DNA from: Hymenobacter translucens
GTDB lineage: Bacteria > Bacteroidota > Bacteroidia > Cytophagales > Hymenobacteraceae
NCBI RefSeq assembly: GCF_020685205.1
Contig: NZ_JAJERB010000004.1
Coordinates: 422,486 to 486,485, forward strand
Direction: 5' to 3'
DNA: 64,000 nucleotides
Part shown: piece after piece, positions 52,825 to 61,666 of the stretch
How the letters are laid out: the number at the start of each line of letters is the position of its first letter
Position numbering within the stretch: the stretch's first letter is position 1
Notes under the pieces: model-generated
Databases searched by the model: none
Told to the model about the DNA's origin: nothing
What the model saw: the letters and a program-made list of their open reading frames with translations, nothing else
Position numbers and translations under genes: made by a program

Positions 52825-54063
52825 ATGAAACTCACAACCTCTTTCAAGAGCATCGTGGCTGCGGCCTCCCTTGCTAATTTGAGCATAGTTGCCCTTACCG
52901 TTGCTCCCGCGCTGCTGCCCTACCAGGCAATAGCCCAGACCGCCGATGCTGCAGCTCAGGCAGCGGGCATCGTGAACCGGATGGAGCAGTTGCTGGGCGG
53001 CCTGAACAACGGGCAGCGCGACGGACTGCGTCAGATTGCCAACACCTACGTGCGGGACCGGGGCCAGAATGAAGCCGGTGCCCGTACCCAGTTCGAAACC
53101 AACCTGCGCTCGGGCGCTACGGCCGAGCAGTTCCAGCTCTACCAGAACAACCGCGAGTACGTGCTCACGGGCAAGGGCCCGCGTCCGACGGAAGTACGCG
53201 GCCCGCGCACCCAGGGGGAAGCTGCCGGTGCCATTACCAACCGCTTCGAGCAGCGCTTCGGCGAGCTGCACACCAATCAGCGTGACGCCATCCGCCAGAT
53301 TGCCGAGACTTACGTGCGGGACCGGGGCCAGAACGAGGCCGGTGCCCGTGGGCAGTTCGAGGCCGGGCTGAAGACCCTCGTCACGGCTGAGCAGTTCCAG
53401 CAGTACCAGAGCAACCCGGAGTTCTTCCTTAACGGCCGCGGACAGCGGACCGGAGGAACGAAAACCCAGCCTCAAACTCCGGGAGCGCTGTATCAGACTT
53501 CCGGCGAGGCCGCGGCCCAGGGCCAGAATGGAGAAAATCAGACGGCTACGGCTGCAGCTCAGGCAGCAGGTATCGTGAACCGGATGGAGCAGTTGCTGGG
53601 CGGCCTGAACAACGGGCAGCGCGACGGACTGCGTCAGATTGCCAACACCTACGTGCGGGACCGGGGCCAGAATGAAGCCGGTGCCCGTACCCAGTTCGAA
53701 ACCAACCTGCGCTCGGGCGCTACGGCCGAGCAGTTCCAGCTCTACCAGAACAACCGCGAGTACGTGCTCACGGGCAAGGGCCCGCGTCCGACGGAAGTAC
53801 GCGGCCCGCGCACCCAGGGGGAAGCTGCCGGTGCCATTACCAACCGCTTCGAGCAGCGCTTCGGCGAGCTGCACACCAATCAGCGTGACGCCATCCGCCA
53901 GATTGCCGAGACTTACGTGCGGGACCGGGGCCAGAACGAGGCCGGTGCCCGTGGGCAGTTCGAGGCCGGGCTGAAGACCCTCGTCACGGCTGAGCAGTTC
54001 CAGCAGTACCAGAGCAACCCGGAGTTCTTCCTCAACGGCCGCGGACAGCGGACCCGTCGCTAG
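52825..54063 (+). CDS. Secreted protein with a recent internal tandem duplication
   Basis: A 412-aa exported protein: signal peptide of about 38 residues (ending YQAIAQ), then two nearly identical halves of 201 aa. Each half holds two related 71-aa modules, an a-module (IVNRMEQLLGGLNNGQRDGL ... QLYQNNREYVLTG) and a b-module (ITNRFEQRFGELHTNQRDAI ... QQYQSNPEFFLNG), giving a1-b1-a2-b2 at residues 49-119, 137-207, 250-320 and 338-408. All share RDRGQNEAGARxQFE and TAEQFQ. The modules are helical and charged; the family is not recognised. The sequence beyond the second copy is short and ends RTRR. A terminator follows. Confidence 0.8.
   Translation: MKLTTSFKSIVAAASLANLSIVALTVAPALLPYQAIAQTADAAAQAAGIVNRMEQLLGGLNNGQRDGLRQIANTYVRDRGQNEAGARTQFETNLRSGATAEQFQLYQNNREYVLTGKGPRPTEVRGPRTQGEAAGAITNRFEQRFGELHTNQRDAIRQIAETYVRDRGQNEAGARGQFEAGLKTLVTAEQFQQYQSNPEFFLNGRGQRTGGTKTQPQTPGALYQTSGEAAAQGQNGENQTATAAAQAAGIVNRMEQLLGGLNNGQRDGLRQIANTYVRDRGQNEAGARTQFETNLRSGATAEQFQLYQNNREYVLTGKGPRPTEVRGPRTQGEAAGAITNRFEQRFGELHTNQRDAIRQIAETYVRDRGQNEAGARGQFEAGLKTLVTAEQFQQYQSNPEFFLNGRGQRTRR
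52948..53451 (+). repeat. Long tandem repeat, copy 1
   Basis: 504 bp repeated at 53551-54054 with a period of 603 bp (201 codons). By eye only three mismatches are seen (52965, 52968 and 53430). The 99 bp between copies is unique linker. Confidence 0.9.
53551..54054 (+). repeat. Long tandem repeat, copy 2
   Basis: Second copy of the 504-bp unit. Two of the three differences are within the first 21 bases (53568 and 53571) and one is near the end (54033). The middle 460 bp appear identical. Confidence 0.9.
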
Positions 54064-54084
54064 ACGACCGGATATTCAGAAGCA

Positions 54085-54116
54085 AAAAGGGGAGCCGGAT
54101 TCGGCTCCCCTTTTTT
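54085..54116 (+). terminator. Intrinsic terminator
   Basis: AAAAGGGGAGCCG (54085-54097) pairs with CGGCTCCCCTTTT (54102-54114), then TT. It ends the duplicated-repeat gene and serves the convergent methyltransferase gene. Confidence 0.88.
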
Positions 54117-54146
54117 ATTGACTTGACCATCCAGGCAAACTGCTCT

Positions 54147-54779
54147 TCAGGGTTTCTGGGCTATTAGCCTCACCAGCCGGTGCGTCTCCCGGGTGAAGTC
54201 GGCCACACCCACCGGCTCCTCGTAGCGCAGAACCTGAAAGCCCGCGGCCGTGTACAGGTTCTTCAGCTCGTTGGTGGCAAATCCTACTTGCTTGCCCAGT
54301 TTGCTGCCCCATACCTGGTTCACGTCGGCGTGAAAGTTTTCGAACACCACCAGGCCGCCGGGCCGAAGTGCTTCCCAGGCCCGGGCAGCGTGGGCGTCTT
54401 CGTCGGCATAGCACAGAAGCACAAGGTCCCATTTGCTGCCCCAGTCGTAGGTAATGGTGTTCTGCTCTATCGTGGTGAGCTGCACTCCCTGCTGAGCGGC
54501 CCGCTCCCGGGCAAATGCCAGCGCCTGGTCAGCTACGTCGACGCCGGTTACCTGCCAGCCCTGCCGGGCCAGGTACAGGGCATTGCGGCCCTCGCCCATG
54601 TTCACGTCCAGCGCCGCGCCCGGGGTACGGCCGCTCACGGCGTCGACGAGCAGTGTATTTGGTTCGGGGTTAAAGCGGGTCTTTCGCCATTGCTTATCCA
54701 GAAAGGCCTGATTCCAGCGGCGGCGCTGCTCGGCCAGTTCCTGCTCGGCACTGTGTACAGTAGAAGGGGAGGAGTTCAT
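54147..54779 (-). CDS. Class I SAM-dependent methyltransferase (TehB-like)
   Basis: A 210-aa cytoplasmic methyltransferase. Motif I is AALDVNMGEGRNALYLARQG (E instead of G at one position), then VTGVDVADQALAFARERA, TITYDWGSKWDLVLLCY and LRPGGLVVFENFH. The pattern resembles TehB/thiopurine-type small methyltransferases that act on metals, oxyanions or thiols; the substrate is unknown. ATG 54779 (MNSSPSTVHS) is preferred over 54797. It is single on the minus strand. Confidence 0.8.
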   Translation of the reverse strand: MNSSPSTVHSAEQELAEQRRRWNQAFLDKQWRKTRFNPEPNTLLVDAVSGRTPGAALDVNMGEGRNALYLARQGWQVTGVDVADQALAFARERAAQQGVQLTTIEQNTITYDWGSKWDLVLLCYADEDAHAARAWEALRPGGLVVFENFHADVNQVWGSKLGKQVGFATNELKNLYTAAGFQVLRYEEPVGVADFTRETHRLVRLIAQKP

Positions 54780-55095
54780 AAGCAGAAGGTAAGGCAACCT
54801 AGGAGGCTATTGAATGCGGCGAGTACAATAGAGCAGCTTTTGGGTTAGTGAATAAGATCTTGCCGGACTTCTATGGCGCCACAAACTAAAACTACCGTCG
54901 GCGAATAACTCATTCTGCCACCTGTATGGTCACGACTAGCGTTGCTACCGCCGCTATTAGGAAGCCCCGGTGGATTGACGCGGAAAATATATGGCTTGAT
55001 GTATGAAAACGGAACCATCGAAAGCCAAGCCACTAGGCAACCAGCAGGATAAAGGCAATGACCTAAACGAAATTCATAGTCGGCTATAAAAACGA
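54780..55095. other. Intergenic gap, nothing recognised
   Basis: About 316 bp between the methyltransferase start and the clpX terminator. It shows no supported gene; a 62-codon minus-strand ORF has no recognisable feature. Confidence 0.4.
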
Positions 55096-55129
55096 AGAGG
55101 CCGGAAAGTAACGCAACTTTCCGGCCTCT
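55096..55129 (-). terminator. Intrinsic terminator of clpX
   Basis: AGAGGCCGGAAAGT (55096-55109) pairs with ACTTTCCGGCCTCT (55116-55129), a 14-bp stem 24 bp past the clpX stop on the minus strand. The flank carries AAAAACG on the plus strand. Confidence 0.85.
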
Positions 55130-55152
55130 CTGGCAATGTTACTCGATGTCTG

Positions 55153-56376
55153 CTACGCCGCGCGCAACTGCTTCAGCGGCGACTTCTCGAACTTGCTCTG
55201 GGCGTAGTCCAGGTCGATGACCAGCTCCTGCACGCCTTCCTCGGAGGGCATGTCGAACATGGCGTCGGTCATGATACTCTCGCAGATGGAGCGCAGGCCC
55301 CGGGCACCAAGGCGGTACTCGTCGGCCTTTACCACGATGTACTCCAGCGCTTCTTCCGAGAACGAAAGCTGGATGCCTTCCATCTCGAACAGGCGGTTGT
55401 ACTGCTTCACGATCGAGTTCTTGGGCTCGGTCAGGATCTTGCGCAGGGTAGCGTGGTCGAGCGGGTTGAGGTGGGTGAGCACCGGCAGGCGGCCGATCAG
55501 CTCCGGAATCAGGCCGAACGCCTTCAGGTCCTGGGCCGTGACGTAGCGCAAAAAGTTCTGGGTGTCAATCTTGTCTTCCAGAATCGTCTTGGCAAAGCCG
55601 ATGGGCTTGGTGTTCAGACGGTTTTTGATGATCCGGTCGATGCCCACGAAGGCGCCGCCGCAGATGAACAGGATGTTCTCGGTGTTCACCGTAATCATCT
55701 TCTGCTCGGGGTGCTTGCGGCCGCCGTGCGGGGGCACATTCACCGTAGTGCCTTCCAGCAGCTTCAGCATCGCCTGCTGCACGCCTTCGCCGCTCACGTC
55801 GCGGGTGATGCTGGGGTTGTCGCTCTTGCGGGCAATCTTGTCAATCTCGTCGATGTAAACGATGCCGCGCTCGGCCGCCTCCACGTTGTAGTCGGCCGAC
55901 TGCAGCAGGCGGGTCAGGATGCTTTCCACGTCTTCGCCTACGTAGCCGGCCTCGGTCAGCACGGTGGCGTCGGCAATGCAGAAGGGAACCTGCAGGATGT
56001 TGGCCAGCATGCGGGCCAGGAAAGTCTTGCCGGTGCCGGTTTCGCCCACCATGATGATGTTGGACTTCTCAATCACTACATCATCCTTCTGGGGCTTCTG
56101 CATCAGGCGCTTGTAGTGGTTGTACACCGCTACCGACATCACCTTCTTGGCTTCGTCCTGGCCCACCACGTACTGGTCGAGGTAGTCCTTCATTTCCCGG
56201 GGCTTCACCAGGTTGAACTTCGGCGTCTTGCTGTTCGAGCGGATTTTATTTTCCTCGTTCAGAATCTGCTGGGCCTGACCTACGCACCGCTCACAGATGT
56301 GGGCGTTGATGCCGGAAATCATGACCGAGACGTCTTTTTTATTCTTGCCGCAGAAGGAACACGTGATATCTGCCAT
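55153..56376 (-). CDS. clpX: ATP-dependent Clp protease ATPase subunit ClpX
   Basis: A 407-aa AAA+ unfoldase that feeds proteins to ClpP. The N-terminal zinc-binding domain has Cys6, Cys9, Cys28 and Cys31 ([10 protein letters not shown] ... HICERC). Walker A is GETGTGKT (111-118), Walker [10 protein letters not shown] (172-180); [19 protein letters not shown] and the [10 protein letters not shown] sensor II segment are present. Length is normal. It lies downstream of clpP (212 bp) and tig on the same strand in the usual tig-clpP-clpX order, with a hairpin between clpP and clpX. Confidence 0.97.
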   Translation of the reverse strand: MADITCSFCGKNKKDVSVMISGINAHICERCVGQAQQILNEENKIRSNSKTPKFNLVKPREMKDYLDQYVVGQDEAKKVMSVAVYNHYKRLMQKPQKDDVVIEKSNIIMVGETGTGKTFLARMLANILQVPFCIADATVLTEAGYVGEDVESILTRLLQSADYNVEAAERGIVYIDEIDKIARKSDNPSITRDVSGEGVQQAMLKLLEGTTVNVPPHGGRKHPEQKMITVNTENILFICGGAFVGIDRIIKNRLNTKPIGFAKTILEDKIDTQNFLRYVTAQDLKAFGLIPELIGRLPVLTHLNPLDHATLRKILTEPKNSIVKQYNRLFEMEGIQLSFSEEALEYIVVKADEYRLGARGLRSICESIMTDAMFDMPSEEGVQELVIDLDYAQSKFEKSPLKQLRAA

Positions 56377-56505
56377 TGGGGAGGCGCTCGAAATAAGGGT
56401 AGAAGAGGGTAGCTGCCGCGAAGCAACATCAAAGGTACGAAAAGGCCAACGCCCTGCGCACGAAAAAAAGTGCCGTTCAGGTGGCTCCTTACTTTAATAG
56501 AACAA

Positions 56506-56542
56506 GAAGCCCGCCTTCGGGTTGCAACCGAAAGCGGGCTTC
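56506..56542 (-). terminator. Hairpin between clpP and clpX
   Basis: GAAGCCCGC (56506-56514) with GCGGGCTTC (56534-56542) and inner CTTCGGGTT/AACCGAAAG form a long hairpin between the clpP stop (56589) and the clpX start (56376). It may reduce read-through so that clpX also needs its own promoter. Confidence 0.75.
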
Positions 56543-56588
56543 TGTCAAGTTAGTTACCGGAGAAAGCTCCGGCTGGATAAAAAGGCAG

Positions 56589-57287
56589 TTAAGCCGATTT
56601 TTTCTCCAGCACCTCGTCGATCAGGCCGTACTCTTTGGCCTCGTCGGCGCGCATCCAGTAGTCGCGGTCGGAGTTGTCGTGCACTTCCTGGTAGGTTTTG
56701 CCGGTGTGCTTGGCCAGGATGTCGTATAGCTCCTTCTTAAGCTTGAGGATTTCCCGGGCCGTAATTTCAATGTCCGACGACTGACCCTGCACGCCGCCCG
56801 AGGGCTGGTGAATCATCACGCGGGCATGGGGGAGGGCCGAACGCTTGTCCTTGGCACCACCGGCCAAGAGCACGGCGCCCATCGAGGCAGCCAGGCCGGT
56901 GCAGATGGTCGCCACGTCGGGGCCCACGTACTGCATGGTGTCGTAGATGCCGAGGCCGGCGTACACCGAGCCGCCAGGCGAGTTGATGTACAGCAGGATG
57001 TCCTTCTTGGCGTCAACCGACTCCAGGAACAGCATCTGCGCCGTGAGGATGTTGGCAATATAATCGTCGACGGCCGTGCCCAGGAACACGATGCGGTCCA
57101 TGATCAGGCGGGAGAATACGTCGATTTCGGCAAAGCGCGTGGGGCGTTCCTCAATAACCGAGCGGGTCATGCCCGTAATCAGCTGGTTGGACTGCCCTTC
57201 GATGTGGTGCAGGTACTGGTCTACGCCCAGGCCGCTCAGGCCCTGATGCTTAACGGCAAACTTGCGGAACTCTTGTTTATTCAGCAT
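56589..57287 (-). CDS. clpP: ATP-dependent Clp protease proteolytic subunit ClpP
   Basis: A 232-aa serine peptidase, slightly longer at the N-terminus than E. coli ClpP, as usual in Bacteroidota. The triad is Ser135 ([13 protein letters not shown]), His160 ([10 protein letters not shown]) and Asp209 (DNSDRDYW); spacing of Ser to His is 25 and His to Asp 49, as in E. coli. [20 protein letters not shown] is also typical. It forms the 14-mer chamber and works with ClpX encoded downstream. The start at 57287 is the ATG of [10 protein letters not shown]. Confidence 0.97.
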   Translation of the reverse strand: MLNKQEFRKFAVKHQGLSGLGVDQYLHHIEGQSNQLITGMTRSVIEERPTRFAEIDVFSRLIMDRIVFLGTAVDDYIANILTAQMLFLESVDAKKDILLYINSPGGSVYAGLGIYDTMQYVGPDVATICTGLAASMGAVLLAGGAKDKRSALPHARVMIHQPSGGVQGQSSDIEITAREILKLKKELYDILAKHTGKTYQEVHDNSDRDYWMRADEAKEYGLIDEVLEKKSA

Positions 57288-57392
57288 GATGGGAAAGAAG
57301 AAGATTGGAGATGGAAGCTAGGCGAGCGGAGCAGAAAGTAGCCGGCAGGAGGATTTGGTCCTAGCTCCTGACTTCTATCTCCCGGCTCCTGT

Positions 57393-57433
57393 CAACAAAA
57401 AAGCCCTGACGGCAAGTAAGGGCTTTTTTGTTG
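57393..57433 (-). terminator. Intrinsic terminator of tig
   Basis: CAACAAAAAAGCCCT (57393-57407) pairs with AGGGCTTTTTTGTTG (57419-57433), a 15-bp stem with a strong A/T core. It separates tig from clpP. Confidence 0.88.
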
Positions 57434-57455
57434 GTAAGAAAACGGACGGCTAAGG

Positions 57456-58784
57456 TTAGCCGGCGTTCTGACTCCGGAAGTCCTCGGCCGAAATCAGGTT
57501 GTCAGTAACAACAACTTTGCCGCGCAGGTTTTCCAGTACTTTCTCTGCCAGAATGGCCTCGTACTCGTTTACGTAGTTCTTGCCGTTCTCCTGCTTGAGG
57601 TAGTTGTCGGCGAAGCTGCGCACGCTCTCGCGCAGCTCCTCGTTTACCTCGGGCAGGTTGAACTGGCCCATGATCTTGTCCATGGTGCGCTCCACGATTT
57701 CCTCGTTGCTCACCTTCAGGCCCTGGTCCTCAACTACTTTGTTGCGGATCATCGACCACTTCAGCTCCCGCTCATAGTCGCTGTAGTGCTCCTCCACCTG
57801 CTCGGGAGTGAGCTTGCCCTGGTTGGCGCGCACCAGCCATTTCTTGAAGAACTCGGTGGGTACCGAAATCGTGGTGTTGTCCACCATCTGGTCGATGATC
57901 TGACGATTCAGCAGACCCTCGGCCTCACGGTCATAGTTTTCCTGCACCGTGGCGCGGACTTTCTCGTCGAACTCCTCTTTCGAGGTCACGATGTCCTTGC
58001 CGAATACCTTGTCGAACAGCTCCTGGTCGAACTCGGGCTTGTCGGTGCGGTTGATTTTCTCCACTGTCAGCACGTACTCGCCGGTCGCGGCGCCGGCGGC
58101 GTCCTTCGACATGCCGGAGAAGTTGGCAATGGCCGATACGTCACCGCCGAAGGCGTCCTGCAGATCAAACGTGATGGTGTCGCCGGGCTTCACGCCCACA
58201 AACCTCTCCACGCCGTTCTTCACCTTGTTGATGGGCAGCAGCACGGTCTGCTCGGTGTCGGCGTCGGCCTTCTTGAGCTTACCGTACAGGTAGTCACCGG
58301 CTTCCGACGTTTCGGGGTTGGTGCTCTGGCCAAACTGACGGCCGATCTGGTCGTAGGTTTCCTGCAGCGTGGTTTCATCAACGCTCACCTGGTGGCGGTT
58401 CACTTTCAGGGCCTGGTCGGCGGGCAGCTCGAAGTCGGGCAGCAAACCCAGCTCAAACTTGAAGTCGAAGTCCTTGTCCGTGTCGAAGTTGACGGTGCTG
58501 TCAACCGGCAGGGGCTCACCCAGGATCTTGATGTTGTTTTCCTTGATGTAGCCGTCCACGGCCTTGCCCAGCATGCCGTTGATTTCTTCCACCAGCAGGC
58601 TCTTGCCGTACATCTTGCGGACCAGCGCGGCCGGTACTTTGCCCGGGCGGAACCCTTTGATCTGCGCTTTCTTGCTGTATTCCTTGATCTTCTCGTCCAC
58701 TGCCTGGCCGTAGTCGGCTTCGGTCAGGTGTACTGTCAGGATGGCACTAAGCTGGTCGTCGTTTTTGTCGAGGGTAATGTCCAA
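57456..58784 (-). CDS. tig: Trigger factor
   Basis: A 442-aa ribosome-associated chaperone and peptidyl-prolyl isomerase. The ribosome-binding signature GFRPGKVP is at 44-51 (KKAQIKGFRPGKVPAALVRK). A PPIase-like region and long C-terminal helical arms follow. The PPIase part is diverged, as common in Bacteroidota. The start is TTG 58784, giving MDITLDKNDDQ, which matches the family's M(D/N)ITL start. A GTG at 58850 would add 22 residues with no homology (MAGPGPARTSR...) and is rejected. It is first in the tig-clpP-clpX cluster, downstream of tRNA-Leu. Confidence 0.92.
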   Translation of the reverse strand: MDITLDKNDDQLSAILTVHLTEADYGQAVDEKIKEYSKKAQIKGFRPGKVPAALVRKMYGKSLLVEEINGMLGKAVDGYIKENNIKILGEPLPVDSTVNFDTDKDFDFKFELGLLPDFELPADQALKVNRHQVSVDETTLQETYDQIGRQFGQSTNPETSEAGDYLYGKLKKADADTEQTVLLPINKVKNGVERFVGVKPGDTITFDLQDAFGGDVSAIANFSGMSKDAAGAATGEYVLTVEKINRTDKPEFDQELFDKVFGKDIVTSKEEFDEKVRATVQENYDREAEGLLNRQIIDQMVDNTTISVPTEFFKKWLVRANQGKLTPEQVEEHYSDYERELKWSMIRNKVVEDQGLKVSNEEIVERTMDKIMGQFNLPEVNEELRESVRSFADNYLKQENGKNYVNEYEAILAEKVLENLRGKVVVTDNLISAEDFRSQNAG

Positions 58785-58863
58785 AACGGGGCGTTGGTTA
58801 AGGGTAAACAAAAAGTGGCGCGAGGTTCGGGCTGGTCCGGGACCGGCCACGGGGCCCTGGCAG

Positions 58864-58889
58864 AAAAAGAAACCCCCAACGGGTGGGTT
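58864..58889 (-). terminator. Terminator of tRNA-Leu
   Basis: The minus strand has AACCC...GGGTT (58885-58889 with 58871-58875) around a short loop, followed by TTTCTTTTT (A-run 58864-58872 on the plus strand). It lies between tRNA-Leu and tig. Confidence 0.55.
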
Positions 58890-58924
58890 GAGGGCTCAGG
58901 TACTGTTTTTACGCTGTAAAATAG

Positions 58925-59006
58925 TGCGGATGGAGGGACTCGAACCCACACGCCTTGCGGCACCAGATCCTAAGTCTGGCACGTCTACCAATTTCGCCAC
59001 ATCCGC
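58925..59006 (-). tRNA. tRNA-Leu (anticodon UAG)
   Basis: On the minus strand the 82-nt gene runs 59006 to 58925. The acceptor stem is GCGGATG/CATCCGC-like with discriminator A. The anticodon arm is CCAGA-CTTAGGA-TCTGG, so the anticodon is TAG (reads CUA and other CUN codons). The variable arm is long (TGCCGCAAGGCG), as in leucine tRNAs, and the T arm contains GGTTCGAGTCC. CCA is not encoded. A consensus promoter lies 26 bp upstream. Confidence 0.95.
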
Positions 59007-59031
59007 CGCAAGGCCTTTTGCCTCGGGGGCG

Positions 59032-59062
59032 CAAAGCTACACAAGCAGCCGGGAATATCAAA
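59032..59062 (-). promoter_or_regulatory. Consensus Bacteroidota promoter of tRNA-Leu
   Basis: On the minus strand TTTG (59062-59059), exactly 19 bp, TAGCTTTG (59039-59032). This is the full TTTG-N19-TAnnTTTG consensus. Transcription would start near 59026, about 20 nt before the mature tRNA. Confidence 0.8.
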
Positions 59063-59152
59063 CGCCGGCCCGCTGATTGCTTGGAAACCAGAGCGGCCCG
59101 CGCCGCACACTTCCGAAACCCCGGCCTAACTCAACCTTTTCCGGCGCGGGCG

Positions 59153-59186
59153 TTGTTACAAACCTGAACCCGGCATCGTACTTTAG
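59153..59186 (+). promoter_or_regulatory. Candidate promoter of the relA/spoT gene
   Basis: TTG (59153-59155), 23 bp, TACTTTAG (59179-59186), close to TAnnTTTG. It lies about 38 bp before the ATG. Confidence 0.4.
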
Positions 59187-59223
59187 CAGATATTGACTGC
59201 GGCCTTTGTGCCGCCCCGTGCCC

Positions 59224-61431
59224 ATGGCTACTCTGATTGACCCCGAAGTTGAACGCAACGAGATTCTGCGGCATTACCGCCGCCTGCTGCGCACTGCCAA
59301 GCCATTTTTGCAGGGCAACGATGCCAAGCTGATCAAGAAAGCCTTTAACACGTCCCTCGAAGCGCACAAGGACATGCGCCGCAAGTCGGGGGAGCCCTAC
59401 ATCCTGCACCCGCTGGCCGTGGCGCAGATTGCCGTCGAGGAAATCGGGCTGGGCACCACCAGCATCGTGGCGGCTTTGCTGCACGACGTGGTGGAAGACA
59501 CGCCCTGGGAAATTTCCGACGTGGAGCGGGAGTTTGGCCCCCGGGTCGCGCAGATTGTGGACGGGCTGACCAAGATTTCCGGGGTGTTCGAGTACGGTAC
59601 CTCCGAGCAGGCCGAGAACTTCCGCAAGATGTTGCTGACGTTGTCGGAGGACGTGCGCGTGATCCTGATCAAGATTGCCGACCGTCTGCACAACATGCGG
59701 ACCCTGGACTCGATGCCCCGGCACAAGCAGCTCAAGATTGCCTCCGAAACCATCTACCTCTACGCCCCGCTGGCCCACCGCCTCGGCCTCTACGCCATTA
59801 AGAGCGAGCTGGAGGACCTGTACCTGAAGTACACCGACACCGAGGTCTACAAGGAGCTGGTCAACAAGGTCCGGCAGAGCCGCAGCGCCCGCAACCGCTT
59901 TATCAAGGACTTCGTCACGCCCATCGACGAGGAGTTGAACGCCCAGGGCTTCGGCTTCGAAATCAAGGGGCGGCCCAAGTCCATCTACTCCATCCTGCGC
60001 AAGATGCGCAAGCAGAATATCACCTTCGATGAGGTGTACGACCTGTTTGCCATCCGCATCATTCTCGACGTGCCCCAGGAGCAGGAAAAGGCGGCCTGCT
60101 GGCAGGTGTATTCCATTGTCACCGACTACTACCAGCCCAACCCCGACCGCCTGCGCGACTGGGTGAGCACGCCCAAGGCCAACGGCTACGAAAGCCTGCA
60201 CACCACCGTCATGTCGCGCTCCGGGCAGTGGGTGGAGGTGCAGATCCGCTCCCGCCGCATGGACGACATTGCCGAGAAAGGCTACGCGGCCCACTGGAAA
60301 TACAAGGACACCGGCTCGGTGCAGCCCGAGTCCAGCCTCGAGGCCTGGATTATGAAGGTGCGGGAGATGCTGGAAACGAATAATTCCAGCGCCCTGGAGT
60401 TCATGGACGAGTTCCGCCAGAACCTGTTCGTGAAAGAGGTGTACGCCTTTACGCCCAAGGGCAAGCTCATTATCCTGCCCGACAAGGCCACGGCCCTCGA
60501 CTTTGCGTTTGAAATTCACTCCCAGATCGGCCTGCAGTGTCTCGGGGCCAAGGTCAACCAGAAGCTTGAGCCGCTGAGCTACCAGCTGCGCAACGGCGAC
60601 CAGGTTGAAATCCTCACGTCCCAGAAGCAGCGGCCCACCGAGGAATGGCTGAAGTACGTCATCACCTCCAAGGCCCGCACCAAGATCAAGGAGTACCTGC
60701 GCGACGACAAGCGCACCAAGGCCGAAGATGGCCGCTTCCTCGTGGAAAAGCGCCTGCAGATGCTGGGCGTAGAGCTGACGTCCGACAACCTAAACCGGAT
60801 GCTGGCCCACTTCAACGTGGCCCACCAGCAGGAGTTCTTTTACCGCCTGGCCATCGGGCAGATCGACGGGCGGGAAATCAAGGAAAGCATGTTCGACCCC
60901 AGCGTCCCGGCGCCCAAGCTGCCGTCGATGCTGGAGCCCAAGGCGTTTGACCAGGAAGTGCAGAAAATCCGGGGCGTCCGGGCCGATATGCTCGTCATCG
61001 GGGAGCACACCAACAAGTTCGACTACACTATCGCGCCCTGCTGCAACCCGATTCCCGGCGACGACGTGTTCGGCTTCGAAACCGAGGCCGGCATCGTGAT
61101 TCACCGCACGTCCTGCCCCAAGGCCGTGGAGATGATGTCGAACTACGGCAACCGCATCGTGCGCGCCAAGTGGACCGATCAGCTGGAGCTAGCGTTCCTG
61201 GCCGGCATCCGCATCAAGGGCTCCGACCGCGTGGGCCTCGTCAACGACGTGACGCGGATTATCTCCAACAGCCTCAAGGTAAACATGCGCTCCATCACCA
61301 TTGATTCGGACGACGGCATCTTCGAAGGCCAGATTATGGTGTTCGTCAACGATACCGACCACCTGCAGAAGATGATTCAGCGCCTGTCCAAAGTCAACGG
61401 CGTGCTGCTGGTCGAGCGGTTCGATACCTGA
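59224..61431 (+). CDS. Bifunctional RelA/SpoT (p)ppGpp synthetase/hydrolase
   Basis: A 735-aa Rsh enzyme. The hydrolase HD domain is intact: His62 (ILHPLAVAQIA), His87-Asp88 and Glu91-Asp92 (LLHDVVEDTPW). The synthetase domain has IKGRPKSIYSILRKMRKQNI and YDLFAIRIILDV. A TGS domain (VYAFTPKGKLIILPDKATAL), a helical/zinc-finger-like region with IAPCCNPIPGDDVFGF, and a C-terminal ACT domain (VGLVNDVTRIISNSLKVNMR) follow. With both catalytic domains intact it likely makes and degrades (p)ppGpp. ATG 59224 is preferred over GTG 59206. It is single on the plus strand. Confidence 0.93.
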   Translation: MATLIDPEVERNEILRHYRRLLRTAKPFLQGNDAKLIKKAFNTSLEAHKDMRRKSGEPYILHPLAVAQIAVEEIGLGTTSIVAALLHDVVEDTPWEISDVEREFGPRVAQIVDGLTKISGVFEYGTSEQAENFRKMLLTLSEDVRVILIKIADRLHNMRTLDSMPRHKQLKIASETIYLYAPLAHRLGLYAIKSELEDLYLKYTDTEVYKELVNKVRQSRSARNRFIKDFVTPIDEELNAQGFGFEIKGRPKSIYSILRKMRKQNITFDEVYDLFAIRIILDVPQEQEKAACWQVYSIVTDYYQPNPDRLRDWVSTPKANGYESLHTTVMSRSGQWVEVQIRSRRMDDIAEKGYAAHWKYKDTGSVQPESSLEAWIMKVREMLETNNSSALEFMDEFRQNLFVKEVYAFTPKGKLIILPDKATALDFAFEIHSQIGLQCLGAKVNQKLEPLSYQLRNGDQVEILTSQKQRPTEEWLKYVITSKARTKIKEYLRDDKRTKAEDGRFLVEKRLQMLGVELTSDNLNRMLAHFNVAHQQEFFYRLAIGQIDGREIKESMFDPSVPAPKLPSMLEPKAFDQEVQKIRGVRADMLVIGEHTNKFDYTIAPCCNPIPGDDVFGFETEAGIVIHRTSCPKAVEMMSNYGNRIVRAKWTDQLELAFLAGIRIKGSDRVGLVNDVTRIISNSLKVNMRSITIDSDDGIFEGQIMVFVNDTDHLQKMIQRLSKVNGVLLVERFDT

Positions 61432-61612
61432 TCTGCTGGGCTGCGCGAAAAGCTTGGTTACAGGCTCGTTTGGGCTGGTTCAGGGATTGAAAAGCAGGGG
61501 AGGAAGAGCTGCTTTTTTAGATAGGTTCTTAGAAGTCCTAGGGCGTCCTAGGTGGTACAAAAGATTGGCAGGAGCAGGTTAGGGCCGGGTGAACTGTTCC
61601 GGTGAAGCGGTG

Positions 61613-61640
61613 TTTGTGCTCTATTCCTTTAGTACCTTTG
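61613..61640 (+). promoter_or_regulatory. Promoter of the fur-STAS-purA operon
   Basis: TTTG (61613-61616), 16 bp, TACCTTTG (61633-61640), an exact -7 element. Spacing is shorter than usual. The predicted leader is about 20 nt. Confidence 0.55.
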
Positions 61641-61645
61641 TTACT

Positions 61646-61659
61646 CCTTATATATAAGG
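61646..61659. promoter_or_regulatory. Palindrome between promoter and fur start
   Basis: CCTTATATATAAGG is a perfect 14-bp palindrome, 7 bp upstream of the fur-family ATG and just after the -7 element. It is a good candidate for an autoregulatory operator. Confidence 0.55.
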
Positions 61660-61666
61660 TTACCGA

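Noticed and set aside
52825..54063. CRISPR-like array suggested by the long repeats
   Set aside because: The repeats are 504 bp, in frame and coding; there are no short regular repeats or cas genes in the window.
54845..55033. 62-codon minus-strand ORF between the methyltransferase and clpX
   Set aside because: No recognisable domain, signal peptide or terminator of its own.
58785..58850. GTG at 58850 as trigger factor start
   Set aside because: It adds 22 residues unlike any trigger factor; TTG 58784 gives the family N-terminus.
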